In this document: positions 44,985 through 55,641 of the stretch, piece by piece
How the letters are laid out: the number at the start of each line of letters is the position of its first letter
Numbering within the stretch: position 1 is the stretch's first letter
NCBI GenBank assembly: GCA_036874045.1
Contig: CM072345.1
Span: 947,501 to 1,011,500, forward strand
Length of the DNA: 64,000 bases
DNA from: Cymodocea nodosa
Lineage: Eukaryota > Streptophyta > Magnoliopsida > Alismatales > Cymodoceaceae
Direction: 5' to 3'
The notes under the pieces: generated by a model
Seen by the model: the letters and a program-made list of their open reading frames with translations, nothing else
Databases searched by the model: none
What the model was told of the DNA's origin: nothing
Translations under genes and position numbers: made by a program

Positions 44985-47273
44985 TTATCTACCCCTCCTA
45001 AGTATATCACTTATAGCATTACATATTTTATCTCCTAGATACCTAATATCATTTCTGATGTTGTTAAGCACTACATCTAAGTCAGGAGGTAGCTGGGTTT
45101 GCTGTTCTGTTTGAACTGAATAACTTTGTTGTTGTTGTATATGGTCTGTATCAGGTTGTTGTTGTTGTTGTCGTTGAGGTTTATGCAAGGTCTGGAATTT
45201 TTGCAAATCTTTGACACTAAATGCTCTAATGCCTTTAGTTTCAAAAGGCCAGTCAGATAAAGTCAATTGGCTTGCAAGGATTCTACATACAGCATCACCA
45301 TAAAATAACTTTGAACTCATATGCTGTAGTTGAGACATAAATACATCAAACCAATTTATTTGAATTCTATTCAGCAGACCATAAGTTGCATATAAACAGC
45401 TTCTATTGACTTCCAAATTGTGTCCAACTCTCTGAAATAAATTTGCATGCAATATATTTGCAATAAACCTTGCCTCTGCATTCAGATTTTCCATTAATCT
45501 CATTTCAAAATATACATTTGGAATTTTTGATAAAGACTGAATGTTCCATTCTAGTTGTCTTATCATGTCAAATCTGTTGGTAACAACAACACCTTCATTC
45601 TTTAATCCTAAAACTTTAAAAATTAACTTAGGAGACAATATAAACTCCTGTTCATTTATTTGAGTTTTCAGAAAATTTTCATTCTTGACCAGATTGCTAT
45701 AAAAAGCTGCAATAAGCTCTGTGTATTGCTTCCATTTCGTTCCTACTGGCAAGAATTTAATGAGGCCTTGAAACTCAAACAGATCTCTTATTTCCATCAA
45801 ATTTTTGAATTTTATTGGACGAGCATGCAGAATCTGACATGTAATCAGATTATTGTATATCTGCAATGCTTCTTCAGATCTAAAATGAATTGCATTACCT
45901 TGAATTTTTAATATTGTACACAAAGAAGGTGATACCTGAAGCCGTGATTCAGAGTTTAATTCATCTTCAGGAACCTCTTCTTCAAAATGAATGTCATGTT
46001 GTTCCTCTTCCAAAATATTATCTTGAAGCTGCTCAGGTAAGCTTGATTCTTCAGCTTCAATAGTGTTAGGAACATTGTCAATATGCTCAACATTCATCTG
46101 TTCAGTCTCTATAGAATGTTTAGAGTACAATTTTTCCACAAATTCTACAGCCGATATATCTGTCAGGAATTGTTCATTTTGTTCAACAGATAATTCCATT
46201 GATTCATGCTGTGAATTCTCAAACTCTACTTCTATAGATTCCGTAGAAGGCTGGTTAACTTTTAGCTCTTCTGGAGTCTTAACAATTTCAATATCTGCTA
46301 CTCTAGACAATTTAGCCTTTGAACTAGTTACTGCCTCAACATTGTCAATTATATCTGCAATAACTTGTTCAATGTTAGGTGCCTGATGCTCTGATTTGTT
46401 AAATTCTGCATCATTAGGACTTGTACTAATAGAAAAACTTGAGCTCATATTTGACTTGGATTTCTTCTCAAGTTTTCTAGCAAGGGAAAATAAAGTCTCA
46501 TTATCTTCATCAGTTTCAGTGTGTTCGGAACTGATGAGTTTATCAGATGCACAATAAGGTACAATGTCTAGACATACATTGTCCTTTGGAAATAAATTTT
46601 CATCTGATTTTCCTTTTTCAATAGACTTTGTTTCCTTAGACATAATTTTTCTGACTTTCCTTCTTGTATAACATTTCTGTTTCTCCTTTTCAAGTATTGC
46701 TGTTTTCTTTTCAAATTGCTCCATAAAAGTTTTCTGCTTTAATTCTTCTAAGGCACTTTCTATTGCAATAGCCTTTCGAAGACTATCAACTTTTGTTTTG
46801 TCTACAACAATATCTGATTCTACTTGTTTTGAATATAAAGGAGTAGGGATAACTGATTCATGCTCTTCCTCAAATGCATGTAGTCTTGTACCATTTATAG
46901 GAGTTTGAGAAGTTCTATTTGATGAACCTACACATTTTTCCAAATATTTTGCATACTGTTCCAAAAATGAAATCTCAACACATTTCATTCTGTATTTTCT
47001 ATCATATTTACTTCGAATACCCATGTATGTAATACTTGCATCAGTATGTTGAAGTTCTTGTCTAACTTCATCCAATATATCTTGAGAAAAGAAGTAATCT
47101 CTATAAAGTTCTTCTAACCTTTTGTCTACTCGAAATATTTTCTTGAACCAAGTACGTGGAACTTCATCATTCTCTATTTCTTTTCCTTTTGCATCTCTTC
47201 TGCTTTTGCCTTTTCCTCTGCCACGACCTTCGTAGAACTTGGAGACCATCGTCGCAGGTTGTAACAGCAACAA
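44985..47273 (-). CDS. 762-aa PPTP-domain protein in the env position of a SIRE-type copia
   Basis: A fully open frame starts MLLLQPATMVSKFYEGRGRG. Residues 1-60 are basic, with an RGRGKGKSRRDAKGK tract that could bind nucleic acid or act as a nuclear signal. Residues 80-470 are rich in Glu, Lys and Ser with predicted coiled-coil character and no recognised fold. Residues about 480-690 resemble the putative-plant-transposon-protein domain (IRDLFEFQGLIKF, LIFKVLGLKNEG, NRIQINWFDVFMSQL, SKLFYGD). Residues 700-745 are Gln-rich, and the end is DKICNAISDILRRGR. No clear signal peptide or transmembrane segment was seen, so it does not look like an envelope protein. A later ATG (codon 9, MVSKF) could be the real start. 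Its function is unknown. Confidence 0.8.
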   Translation of the reverse strand: MLLLQPATMVSKFYEGRGRGKGKSRRDAKGKEIENDEVPRTWFKKIFRVDKRLEELYRDYFFSQDILDEVRQELQHTDASITYMGIRSKYDRKYRMKCVEISFLEQYAKYLEKCVGSSNRTSQTPINGTRLHAFEEEHESVIPTPLYSKQVESDIVVDKTKVDSLRKAIAIESALEELKQKTFMEQFEKKTAILEKEKQKCYTRRKVRKIMSKETKSIEKGKSDENLFPKDNVCLDIVPYCASDKLISSEHTETDEDNETLFSLARKLEKKSKSNMSSSFSISTSPNDAEFNKSEHQAPNIEQVIADIIDNVEAVTSSKAKLSRVADIEIVKTPEELKVNQPSTESIEVEFENSQHESMELSVEQNEQFLTDISAVEFVEKLYSKHSIETEQMNVEHIDNVPNTIEAEESSLPEQLQDNILEEEQHDIHFEEEVPEDELNSESRLQVSPSLCTILKIQGNAIHFRSEEALQIYNNLITCQILHARPIKFKNLMEIRDLFEFQGLIKFLPVGTKWKQYTELIAAFYSNLVKNENFLKTQINEQEFILSPKLIFKVLGLKNEGVVVTNRFDMIRQLEWNIQSLSKIPNVYFEMRLMENLNAEARFIANILHANLFQRVGHNLEVNRSCLYATYGLLNRIQINWFDVFMSQLQHMSSKLFYGDAVCRILASQLTLSDWPFETKGIRAFSVKDLQKFQTLHKPQRQQQQQPDTDHIQQQQSYSVQTEQQTQLPPDLDVVLNNIRNDIRYLGDKICNAISDILRRGR

Positions 47274-48833
47274 GCGGGAAAGATTTTCTTGACAAAGTTT
47301 ACAAATAACCTAAGTCCCCGTGTAATAAGTGTTTAAATAGGGTTTTTAGGCGTATAACTCAACATGAAGAGAAGTCGGGTTTAGAAATTAAATAAATATT
47401 GAATAAAGTTTATTCAATCAAGGTACCCGAAATATTCAAGTATAACTCGTTGAGTTAACTAACCTAACGAGTAAAACGTTGTCTAGAGGCAGTTTTACAC
47501 GTTACCTTATCTAACATAACGTCTAGCTAGTACACAACAATTTTCGAATGCTTCCAACTGAACTGTTCCGAAAACAACACACATGCTAAACTTAACATTA
47601 TCTTGAGAACATTGTAAACTATTTGAACATTTTGTCTGTTGAATCTAAAATAGTTTATTTGTCTTTTTAAATTATTTCATCAAGATTTTAAGAGGACATT
47701 AATTCAGATTAACTAAGATTTGTATTCTAAATTTTATTAATCTGTTTTCGACATTGTTAATCCTCCCCCTACAAATATACTTCAAATATATTCAATCAAA
47801 ATACAAAATATACTTGTAGTGACAATAGATGTTAAGTATAACTATACTTTTACATTTTCTTTTTAGAGACTTCCGTTATCCTGACATCATCAAAAATGAT
47901 TTCCAGAATCAATTCCTACTGTATATGAATCAAAACACAACTTTGAACTCACTTCGATTAATTCAAGGAGAATAAAAGAATGTATCTCAAATAAATGTTT
48001 TCAAAAGTACTAATGTTGATTCAATAAATCAGTAGTCATATTGGTATAAACTATATGCGATTCAAAGATATCTGTAATTAATGAAACAACTTTTTCTTTT
48101 CAAAATAGTAAATATTGATAATTTTCTTTAAAAGTTAGTTTGAAAAGCTTGAATCATACAAGAGCTTTCTAATGTACCTGTGTAATGAGCTTTCAGTCAA
48201 CAATCCCAGATCTGATCAGGACCTTAGGTTGCCAAATTTAAAGAATCCTTTTTCAGGACAACAATCCTTACATACCTATCTGCTCAAGTACAAAAGGCTT
48301 GTGATCAAACTGATCAATAAACTCTCAAAGATTTTTACTTTGTAAGCACTTTTCATTTTAAGCACAGTATATATGTATTCCATTAATACAGATGCAATAA
48401 AAGACAAATCTCATACAATTTTTACTTCTATGATTGTACTGAGAATATGAATCAGTTTCAATAAGCTTATACTTTTGATTAACAGTTTAAGATAAGTTAC
48501 ATATAACTTATTCTACAAGTTTAATCAATTAAGTCAAATTTATGCATGATCATATGCATTTTCCTTGATTCAAAGAAAACATTTAATCAAAATTTCAGAA
48601 TGTCAGAAGTATTTAATGTTTTTCATTTACACTTCCACTTAAAATCGTAAAAACTATTAAAATTGATAAACTACTTAAAATCAATAAGATACTACTATGA
48701 TTTTACAATAAATACATAGTATCTCAAGCAGCAGTTTAGATATTACTTTAGATATTTATAATAAGTATATAATATCTATGAGGTGAACAACATCATCAAT
48801 AATATTTATCTTTTTATGTGGAGTTTAAGCATT
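47274..48833 (-). other. pol-to-ORF spacer sharing a module with the Athila-like composite
   Basis: No gene. About 47770-48640 is homologous (reverse orientation) to 28000-29030 and 35400-36420 downstream of the F-box ORFs. Shared words include CAAGCCTTTTGTACTTGAGC/variants and TAGGTATGTAAGGATTGTTG. A G-tract TAGGGGGAGG lies near 47764-47773 on the minus strand. Confidence 0.7.
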
Positions 48834-50960
48834 TTACACATCACATAGCCTACAAATACCTAAATTTAATCTAATGTTGCACAATGTATTTTCGTCTAGA
48901 GGTTTTGTAAATATATCAGCTAATTGATTTTTACTAGACACAAATTCTAATTTAATTTTTCCTTTAATTACGTTATCTCTTAGAAAATGATGTCTAACCT
49001 CTATATGCTTTGCTCTTGAATGTAATACAGGATTTTTGGAAAGATTTATTGCAGAACTACTGTCACAATAAATCTCAGTTGTATCATAAGATAATCCAAA
49101 ATCTTCTAAAGTTTGCCTTATCCACAGAATCTGAGTGCAACATAGTGCAACAGCAACATATTCAGCTTCTGTAGTAGAAAGTGCTACACAGTTTTGCTTT
49201 TTACTAAACCATGACACCAAATTATTTCCCAATAATTGACATGTGTCACTGGTACTCTTTCTATCAGATTTAGATCCTACATAATCAGCATCAATATATC
49301 CTATAAGATCTATTGAACCATCCTTAGAATAATACAGTCCAAAAATTTTAGTTCCTTGTATATATCTAAATATTCTTTTAACTGCAATTAAGTGTGATTC
49401 CTTAGGATTAGATTGAAATCTAGCACAAACACACACAACAAACATAATATCAGGTCTACTAGCTGTCAAATAAAGTAAAGAGTCAATCATACTTCTGTAT
49501 TTTCTTTGATCTATAGATTTTCCTATGTCATCAATATCTAACTTTAAAGTAGTACTCATAAGAGTTCCTCGAATCCTTGTATTATTAAAATTAAATTTCT
49601 TAAGCATTTCATCTGCATATTTTTCCTGATTTAAAAATATACCTTTATCCATTTGCTTAATTTGAAGTCCTAGAAAATATGAAAGTTCTCCTATCATACT
49701 CATTTCAAACTGATTAGTCATCTCTTCAGAGAATATTTCTATCAACTTATCAGAGGTTGCTCTAAAGATTATATCATCCACGTATATTTGAACAACAATC
49801 TGATCTTTATCATCTCTCTTAATAAATAGAGTATGATCCACTTTTCCCATGATATAGCCTTTTTCTATTAAAAAAGTAGACAATCTTTCATACCATGATC
49901 TAGGTGTTTGCTTTAAACCATATAAGGCTTTCTTCAATTTATACACAAAGTTAGGATTTTTAATATTTTCAAATCCAGGTGGTTGTTTTACATAGACTTC
50001 TTCATTAATTAAATCATTTAGAAATGCACTCTTTACATCCATTTGATATAATTTAAAATCCATATAACAAGCATAGGCCAATAATATTCTAATACTTTCT
50101 AACCTAGCCACAGGAGCAAATGTTTCATCATAATCTAATCCTTCTTCCTGTGTATACCCTTGTGCAACTAATCTAGCTTTATTCCTTATAATTTGACCAG
50201 TTTCGTTAGTTTTGTTTCTAAAGATCCACTTTGTACCTATTATGGACTGATTTTCTGGTGGAGAGACTAATGCCCATACATCATTTCTGATGAATTGATT
50301 TAGTTCTTCTTGCATTGCCACTATCCAATTTTCATTAGATAATGCTTCTTGTATATTCCTTGGTTCCACCATAGAAACAAACATACACATACTATTTAAA
50401 TTTACTGAAGCTCTAGTTTTAACTCCCTCATTAATATTACCAATGACTTGAGTAATGGGATGTGATGAAGAATAACACCAATTTCTCTGATTTTCCTCAA
50501 TATTCTCATCAACATCTGAAAGTCCATCACTTTCATCATTAGTTTGATCATTTAAGTTCATATTTTTGATTTTCTCAAATAAATCATCAATCTCTCTATT
50601 GATCTCTAACTCATTTGGAAAATTAATCATATCATCATTATCAGCTTTAGATTGAGATTCTCTAAGAGAATTTTCATTGAAGCTTACATGGAGGGTTTCT
50701 TCAATAGTCCTAGAAGTCTTGTTATATACTCTATAGGCTTTACTTCTAGTAGAGTAACCTACAAAAATTCCTTCATCCGATTTGGCTTGAAATTTATCCC
50801 TTTTATCCTTAGTATTAAGAATAAAACACTTGCAGCCAAATGGTTTCATATAGGAAATTTTTGGAACCCTATTAAACATAATTTCAAAAGGAGTTTTATT
50901 AACATGAGGTCTTAAATGACTTCTGTTAATAACATAACAAGCTGTATTTACTGTTTCAGC
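48834..50960 (-). pseudogene. SIRE-type copia reverse transcriptase and RNase H
   Basis: The frame is intact for 681 codons from the ATG at 50879 and is part of the polyprotein. It starts with the end of integrase (PFGCKCFILN, GIFVGYS). Then comes RT (GTKWIFRNK, ARLVAQGYTQEEGLDYDETFAPVAR, QMDVKSAFLN, YGLKQTPRSWYERL), the catalytic YVDD near 49785, and RNase H (YIDADYVGSKSDRKSTS, SWFSKKQ, STTEAEYVA, AKHIEVRHHFLRD, DIFTKPL). It would copy element RNA into DNA in particles. The region itself has no stop, but its polyprotein is cut upstream by a Trp-to-TAG change at 50961-50963. Confidence 0.9.
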
Positions 50961-51527
50961 CTAAAGATTTTGAGGTAACTTATGTTCATTTAACATAGTT
51001 CTGGCCATTTCTTGAAGTGATCTATTCTTTCTCTCAACAACACCATTTTGACACGGTGCTCTTGGAAAAGAAAATCTGTGATCAATGCCATGCTCATTAC
51101 AATAGTTATCCATTTGATCATTATCAAATTCAGTTCCATGATCACTCCTAAGTTTTTGAATAGAGACACTTTGCTCATTTTGAACAAAAATGCAAAACAT
51201 TTTAAATTTTTCAAAAACTTCTGTCTTAGATGCTAGAAAATATACCCAAGTGTTTCTAGAGAAGTCATCTACTAAAATAAATACATACCGTTTACCACTA
51301 AGACTCATGATTCTTGTTGGTCCAAATAGATCCATATGTAAAAGTTCTAAGACTCTCTTGCTTGAAATATCAGTTTTGGATTTAAAAGAGTTTTTGTGAA
51401 GTTTACCTAACTCACATGCATCACACATAAAGTTCTTTGAGTATTTAATCTTTGGTAAACCTCTCACTAAATGTTTTCTAGATAGTTTATGTAACAGTCT
51501 CATATTTATATGCCCAATCCTTCTATG
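50961..51527 (-). pseudogene. SIRE-type copia integrase (N-terminal zinc region and core)
   Basis: It shows the HHCC region (RRIGHINMRLL, MCDACELGK) and catalytic-core signatures (LLHMDLFGP, FILVDDFSRNTWVYFL, LRSDHGTEFDN, FSFPRAPCQNGVVERKNRSL). It is bounded by TGA at 51528-51530 and TAG at 50961-50963, both where Trp is expected (YL-W-HRR and QNL-W-AE). It is in the same frame as the neighbouring protease and RT. Confidence 0.9.
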
Positions 51528-51941
51528 TCAAAGATATGCATCACTAGTTTCAGCTAGCAAACATGAATTTAAATCAACTGCACTAGAAGGTAAAGATAAA
51601 ATACATACAGAACCTTTTCTTTTAGCAATAAACTTAATTTCATCTGTATTTTTATCAATTATTTTGCATACATTATCTTCAAACACTACATAATATCCAT
51701 TTTCAATTAGTTTTATGACACTCAGCAAATTAAATCCTAGGTTTTCTACATATAGTACATTCGAAATAACACAAGTAGGAGTTATTTGAACATTGCCCAT
51801 ACCTATGATTTTATCTTTGCTTTTGTTTCCAAATGTTACACTTCCTTTCATGGTATTTGTAAAATTTTGTAATAGACTTTTTTGTCCGGTCATGTGACTT
51901 GGCGCTCCACTGTCCAAGATCCATTTTGATGTTGTTTCCTC
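51528..51941 (-). pseudogene. SIRE-type copia aspartic protease
   Basis: WILDSGAPSHMTG carries the catalytic Asp-Ser-Gly of retroelement proteases, followed by SVTFGNKSKDKIIGMG and LYVENLGFNLLSV. The protease would process the Gag-Pol polyprotein. It is separated from the gag frame by TAA (51954-51956) and TAG (51942-51944), in frame. No ATG is expected because it is made as part of the polyprotein. Confidence 0.88.
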
Positions 51942-51953
51942 CTACAACACAAA

Positions 51954-53096
51954 TTAAGAAAAACTTTTTCTTGGTACCCAATGTTGTTGAGGACCAAGTT
52001 CATTAAACGCATATTTCTTCTTTTTGTTTAAAAATAGTTTAACATTATCATTTATATTCTTATTAGTTGTAAGTACTATTGATTTATCATTAGCTTCATA
52101 CTCACATATAGCATTATTGTTTTTACAATCATTCTTTTTGTTTTCAGATGTAGTATAATCAAGACCAAATAGATTTTTATCAGATGTTAATTTATTTTGG
52201 TCATGCTTATACATTTCTGTAAGTTCATACCAAGATTTTGTACTTGTATTAACACTTTTCGTACATACAAAATCTTTTTCTGCACAAGAATTTTTTGTTT
52301 TATTACATGCAGAATGAGTAATTGGTCTAATACCAGTGTATTGAATTACATGCTTAGGTTTCTGAATTTTCAGTTTACTACAATTGTCTGAAATTTTAGA
52401 AACATTAGAAACTGAATTTCCAGAACAAGAAACAAGATTTTTAGAAACATTTATAGTCATGTTAGAAGTACAATTTGACAAATTACATTGATTTATATTA
52501 TTACTGCATGATTCATCCCTTGAAGTACCTGCTTCTACATATTTATTACCTTGTTTCATAATAAAAGGAATTTTAGTCTTAGATTTACTTGAACTGCAAC
52601 TAATAAATCCTTTATTGGCTTGAGATTCAGGATATTCAGGATAATCAAATCCTAAGCCAAATTTATAAGACACCGTAGGGGTACTAGTTAGTTTGTCTAA
52701 CTTAGTTTGACTTAAATTCCATTTCTCAAAGGTAGAATTTAAATCTTGCTCTCTCAGTTTTAATTTTTCTATCTCTAATTCAAGTTCATTTATCTTGTTT
52801 CTCAACATTTCATTTTCAGATTCTATCTTCAATTTTTTAGCATTTATATTCTGTATTTGTTCATGCAAGATACATTCATTAAATCTAAATTTTTGCAAAT
52901 CTCTAGCATGTTTTTCATTATCACATTTAAACTTTTCTAAAATAGTAGACAGGAAACAATTTTCTTCTTCCATAATGGATGAAGATTTTCTAATATTCTT
53001 ATTTTCCAGTTTACATACTTTAAGTTTTTGTAATAATGCATGATAAGCACATAATAATTCATCAAAGTTGAAATCTATTTTTTTTTTCTTTGTCAT
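51954..53096 (-). pseudogene. SIRE-type copia gag, C-terminal part
   Basis: An open frame of 380 codons starts MTKKKKIDFNFDELLCAYHA. It has a long coiled coil (about residues 20-130), a Ser/Asn/Cys-rich middle, and ends LGPQQHWVPRKSFS, the same closing motif as in the TR-GAG gag (GPKKLWVP). A UBN2 domain and CCHC knuckle are missing, so this is only the distal part of a SIRE gag. The in-frame stops that follow might be a readthrough signal (known for SIRE1) or decay. Confidence 0.75.
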
Positions 53097-53520
53097 TCTG
53101 CTAATTGTAATAAAGTTAAATCTATATCATTAATGCCTCATTTTGATTAAAATATATTTAAATCTGAACATTATATAAAGATTTAACTTGTAGGTCATTT
53201 TATGTTATGCAGAATTTACATTTTACCTTATAACATGCAGAAATTTTTAAGCAGTTATCCTGTCATTCAGCAAATTGTAAATCTGTTACATATTCATAAA
53301 GTTCCACAAATTACATAATATTCAATAAATTCCATTCATTTTACATCCAAATACGTATGAAAATTGCATTTAAAAAATTATATTCATTAATATGAATCAA
53401 TTACATTAAAAGTGCATCATACAATTTCATACAATTTTACACAAGTAGACGAACAATACAATTTAATCTTTATGCCTAAATTCATCTACTTCCTTCTGGA
53501 GTTTTTCTAATTTTAGATCT
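53097..53520 (-). pseudogene. end of a second PPTP frame and its 3' untranslated sequence
   Basis: The minus strand from 53520 reads KLEKLQKEVDEF and a stop near 53465, then 360 bp collinear with 32706-33080. It lies immediately upstream of the gag-C frame, where gag N-terminal sequence would be expected. The right edge at about 53520 is a breakpoint with hairpin-rich LTR-like sequence. Confidence 0.7.
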
Positions 53521-53902
53521 TAGCTACAGTACTCCATTGAGTTACAGTTAACTCAACGGAATAAGCTCGTTGACTAACTCAAGACTCAACGGAGTAAGCT
53601 TGTTAAGTGTAACTCAACGGACTCCCCGTACAAGCAAATATAATATTACAGAGAATAGTTTTTCTATTTTTTTATCAATTTAACTGATACTATGCTTTGG
53701 TCAGACCTAAATATTTTTTATTTTTTTATTTTTCTTTCGGTTGGACCGATACTATGTTTCGGTAAAACCAATTTTCTTTTTTTTTTTAATGTTTTGGTCA
53801 TGCCGATGGATCCAGTCGGTTGAACCGCAACTATTTTTATGTTTTATATATATTTTTAATGTTTAACTCAATTCAATTCACTTCGATTCAATTCAATTCA
53901 AT
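53521..53902. repeat. hairpin cluster and T-rich degenerate repeats
   Basis: 53530-53625 contains GTTGAGTTA/TAACTCAAC inverted pairs. 53650-53860 contains about three loose copies of a T-rich unit with GGTTGGACCGATACTATG-like words. ATTCAATTCAATTCA repeats (53865-53900) adjoin the primer-binding site. Confidence 0.6.
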
Positions 53903-53920
53903 TCCCCGGCAACGGTGCCA
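53903..53920 (-). other. tRNA-Asp primer-binding site (left copy)
   Basis: Minus-strand TGGCACCGTTGCCGGGGA differs at one base from the complement of the plant tRNA-Asp 3' end used by Athila elements. It lies 7 bp from the LTR end at 53928. Confidence 0.85.
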
Positions 53921-53927
53921 TAAAACT

Positions 53928-55641
53928 TGTTTGGGTTTTCCCAGCACTACACTAGAAAAACTTGGATTTGTTACTTCTATTTTTTTTCTTAGTTAATTTA
54001 TCTTTATGCCTATTCTTTCTTTTAGAAGTAAACAAACAACCTTTAATACAATTTAGATTTTAATTCCAATTTGTACTTTAACTACAAGTGCACAGTGTCT
54101 ATTGTATCAATGTGCAAGTATAGGTCGATCCCACAGGGAATTGCTGACGAATTTAAGAAATGTTTGATTGTGAACAATTCAAATTTATATTCAATAAGCA
54201 CTCTGTTGAGTTACAGTTAACTCAACGGACTAAGTTCGTTGAGTTATGGCTAACTCAACGGACTATGCTCGTGGACTTAAGTTAACTCCACGAGCCTATC
54301 TCTTCTTTATAATACTGCTATTTATAGAGGAATTCAGCCAACCATTGGGCGATTCCACAGATTGTAAATAACATCAATTAAGCTTTTTAATGCTTGTTAA
54401 CATTGGATTTATCATTAAGCAATACTAACATTCAGATGATTTAAACAGTCACCATTAAAATCTTTTAGTTTTTTGTACGAACCAATTGCAGTAAACAGTA
54501 AAATTAAAACAATAATAAAACTGATACAGATAACATTAATCACGATACAACACAAATAATACAATACTTAAATACAACATACATACAAAGATAAATTATT
54601 TTGGTATTTTTGTTTTTGATGTAATGGGCGAAAGGTGAAATGTAAAGTAATCTCACTTGACAGTAAATACTTCCGACACTACTTGCAACGCGATTACACC
54701 ACTGAAAATTAAACCACTTACAATTCTGTCTCCTCTCCCTATAGAATCGCGAGTCCAGAATTGCAAGATGATCTCCTCTTCAGCATACAGGCATAAACCC
54801 GAAGCCAAGGCTAAAAGCTTTACGATCTCCTGAAATATGAGTCGGCGCTTGGTGAAAATGGCTTCCCTTCCCGCGACGCGATCACTCCTCACAGTGGTTG
54901 TCAAACATTGTGTTTGGCTCGAAATCGACCCGACATCAAGCAAGTATCCTCACCGACCTCCGATGATTGGTGATTATGGTGGTGATACGATGGTTGGTGT
55001 GATACTTCGGAGAATCGCTGATACTTTCTGTAGAAAGCTTGGTGCTCCTCCTTTGTATACACTGGCCGTCCATCGATCATACACACTTCTTCTTTTTTTC
55101 TTCTTTTCTTTTATATTTCTTCAGTAGTAACTGCTTCTACTTGAATGGTCAGTTGGATTTCCTTCCTTCAGATCAACGGCAATGATTTCTTTCTCCCTAT
55201 GCGATTGAATTCCTGCGTGATACGTGCGAACGTGGTTTTTCCTTCCAACTGTCTGTTCCTGCAACCGCTACAGTGGCATATTAGAAAATATATAGTCCGT
55301 GGAGTTACAGATAACTCAACGAACTTTCTTCGTTGATTTAACTATAAAACACGTGCAAAAATAACAACTTAAGTTTATAACGCTAACCTAACGCGTTGCC
55401 TTAGTGTTCAATATAGCAACTCAACACGTACAGTTATTCTAACTTAACGAGTTATAACTTAAGTAAATCTACCAGATCTCGACACGTGTACATCTGGAAA
55501 TAATAACATGTTCTCTCTAAACATAATTGTTCGGCAATTTAAACATAACTATCCGATACATATTCGGTCTGTTAAACATAACTGTCAGAAATATCAGAAA
55601 ATTCAGATACTTAAGAATTTCACAGCTTGCAACTTACCGAC
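53928..55641 (-). repeat. Athila-type LTR, truncated at its start
   Basis: It matches LTR 57723-59835 but lacks about the first 170 bp (TGTTTAG... to CTGTCGG); at 55641|55642 the sequence passes directly into RT-coding sequence. Hairpins at 54205-54226 (perfect 9-bp stem) and 54267-54295 (12-bp stem, one mismatch) lie in its leader region. Confidence 0.85.

Larger units (their letters stand above)
42737..53520 (-). mobile_element. SIRE-type copia element with extra 3' ORF, 5' end missing
   Basis: Minus-strand order is: gag C-terminal part (53096), protease, integrase, RT-RNase H (to 48834), a 1.56-kb module, a 762-codon ORF (47273-44985), a polypurine tract and the 3' LTR (44487-42737). Position and size of the extra ORF follow the SIRE lineage, where this site holds an env-like ORF. 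The 5' LTR and the N-terminal half of gag are absent; instead the end of a second PPTP frame lies at 53461-53520. gag-C to RNase H is one frame with only four stops. Confidence 0.88.

Noticed and set aside
45660-46386. Plus-strand frames of 83 and 107 codons
   Set aside because: Antisense shadows of the intact 762-codon minus-strand ORF.
44985-47273. Calling the 762-codon ORF a retroviral envelope
   Set aside because: No signal peptide, no transmembrane helix, and the C-terminal half matches the PPTP domain instead.
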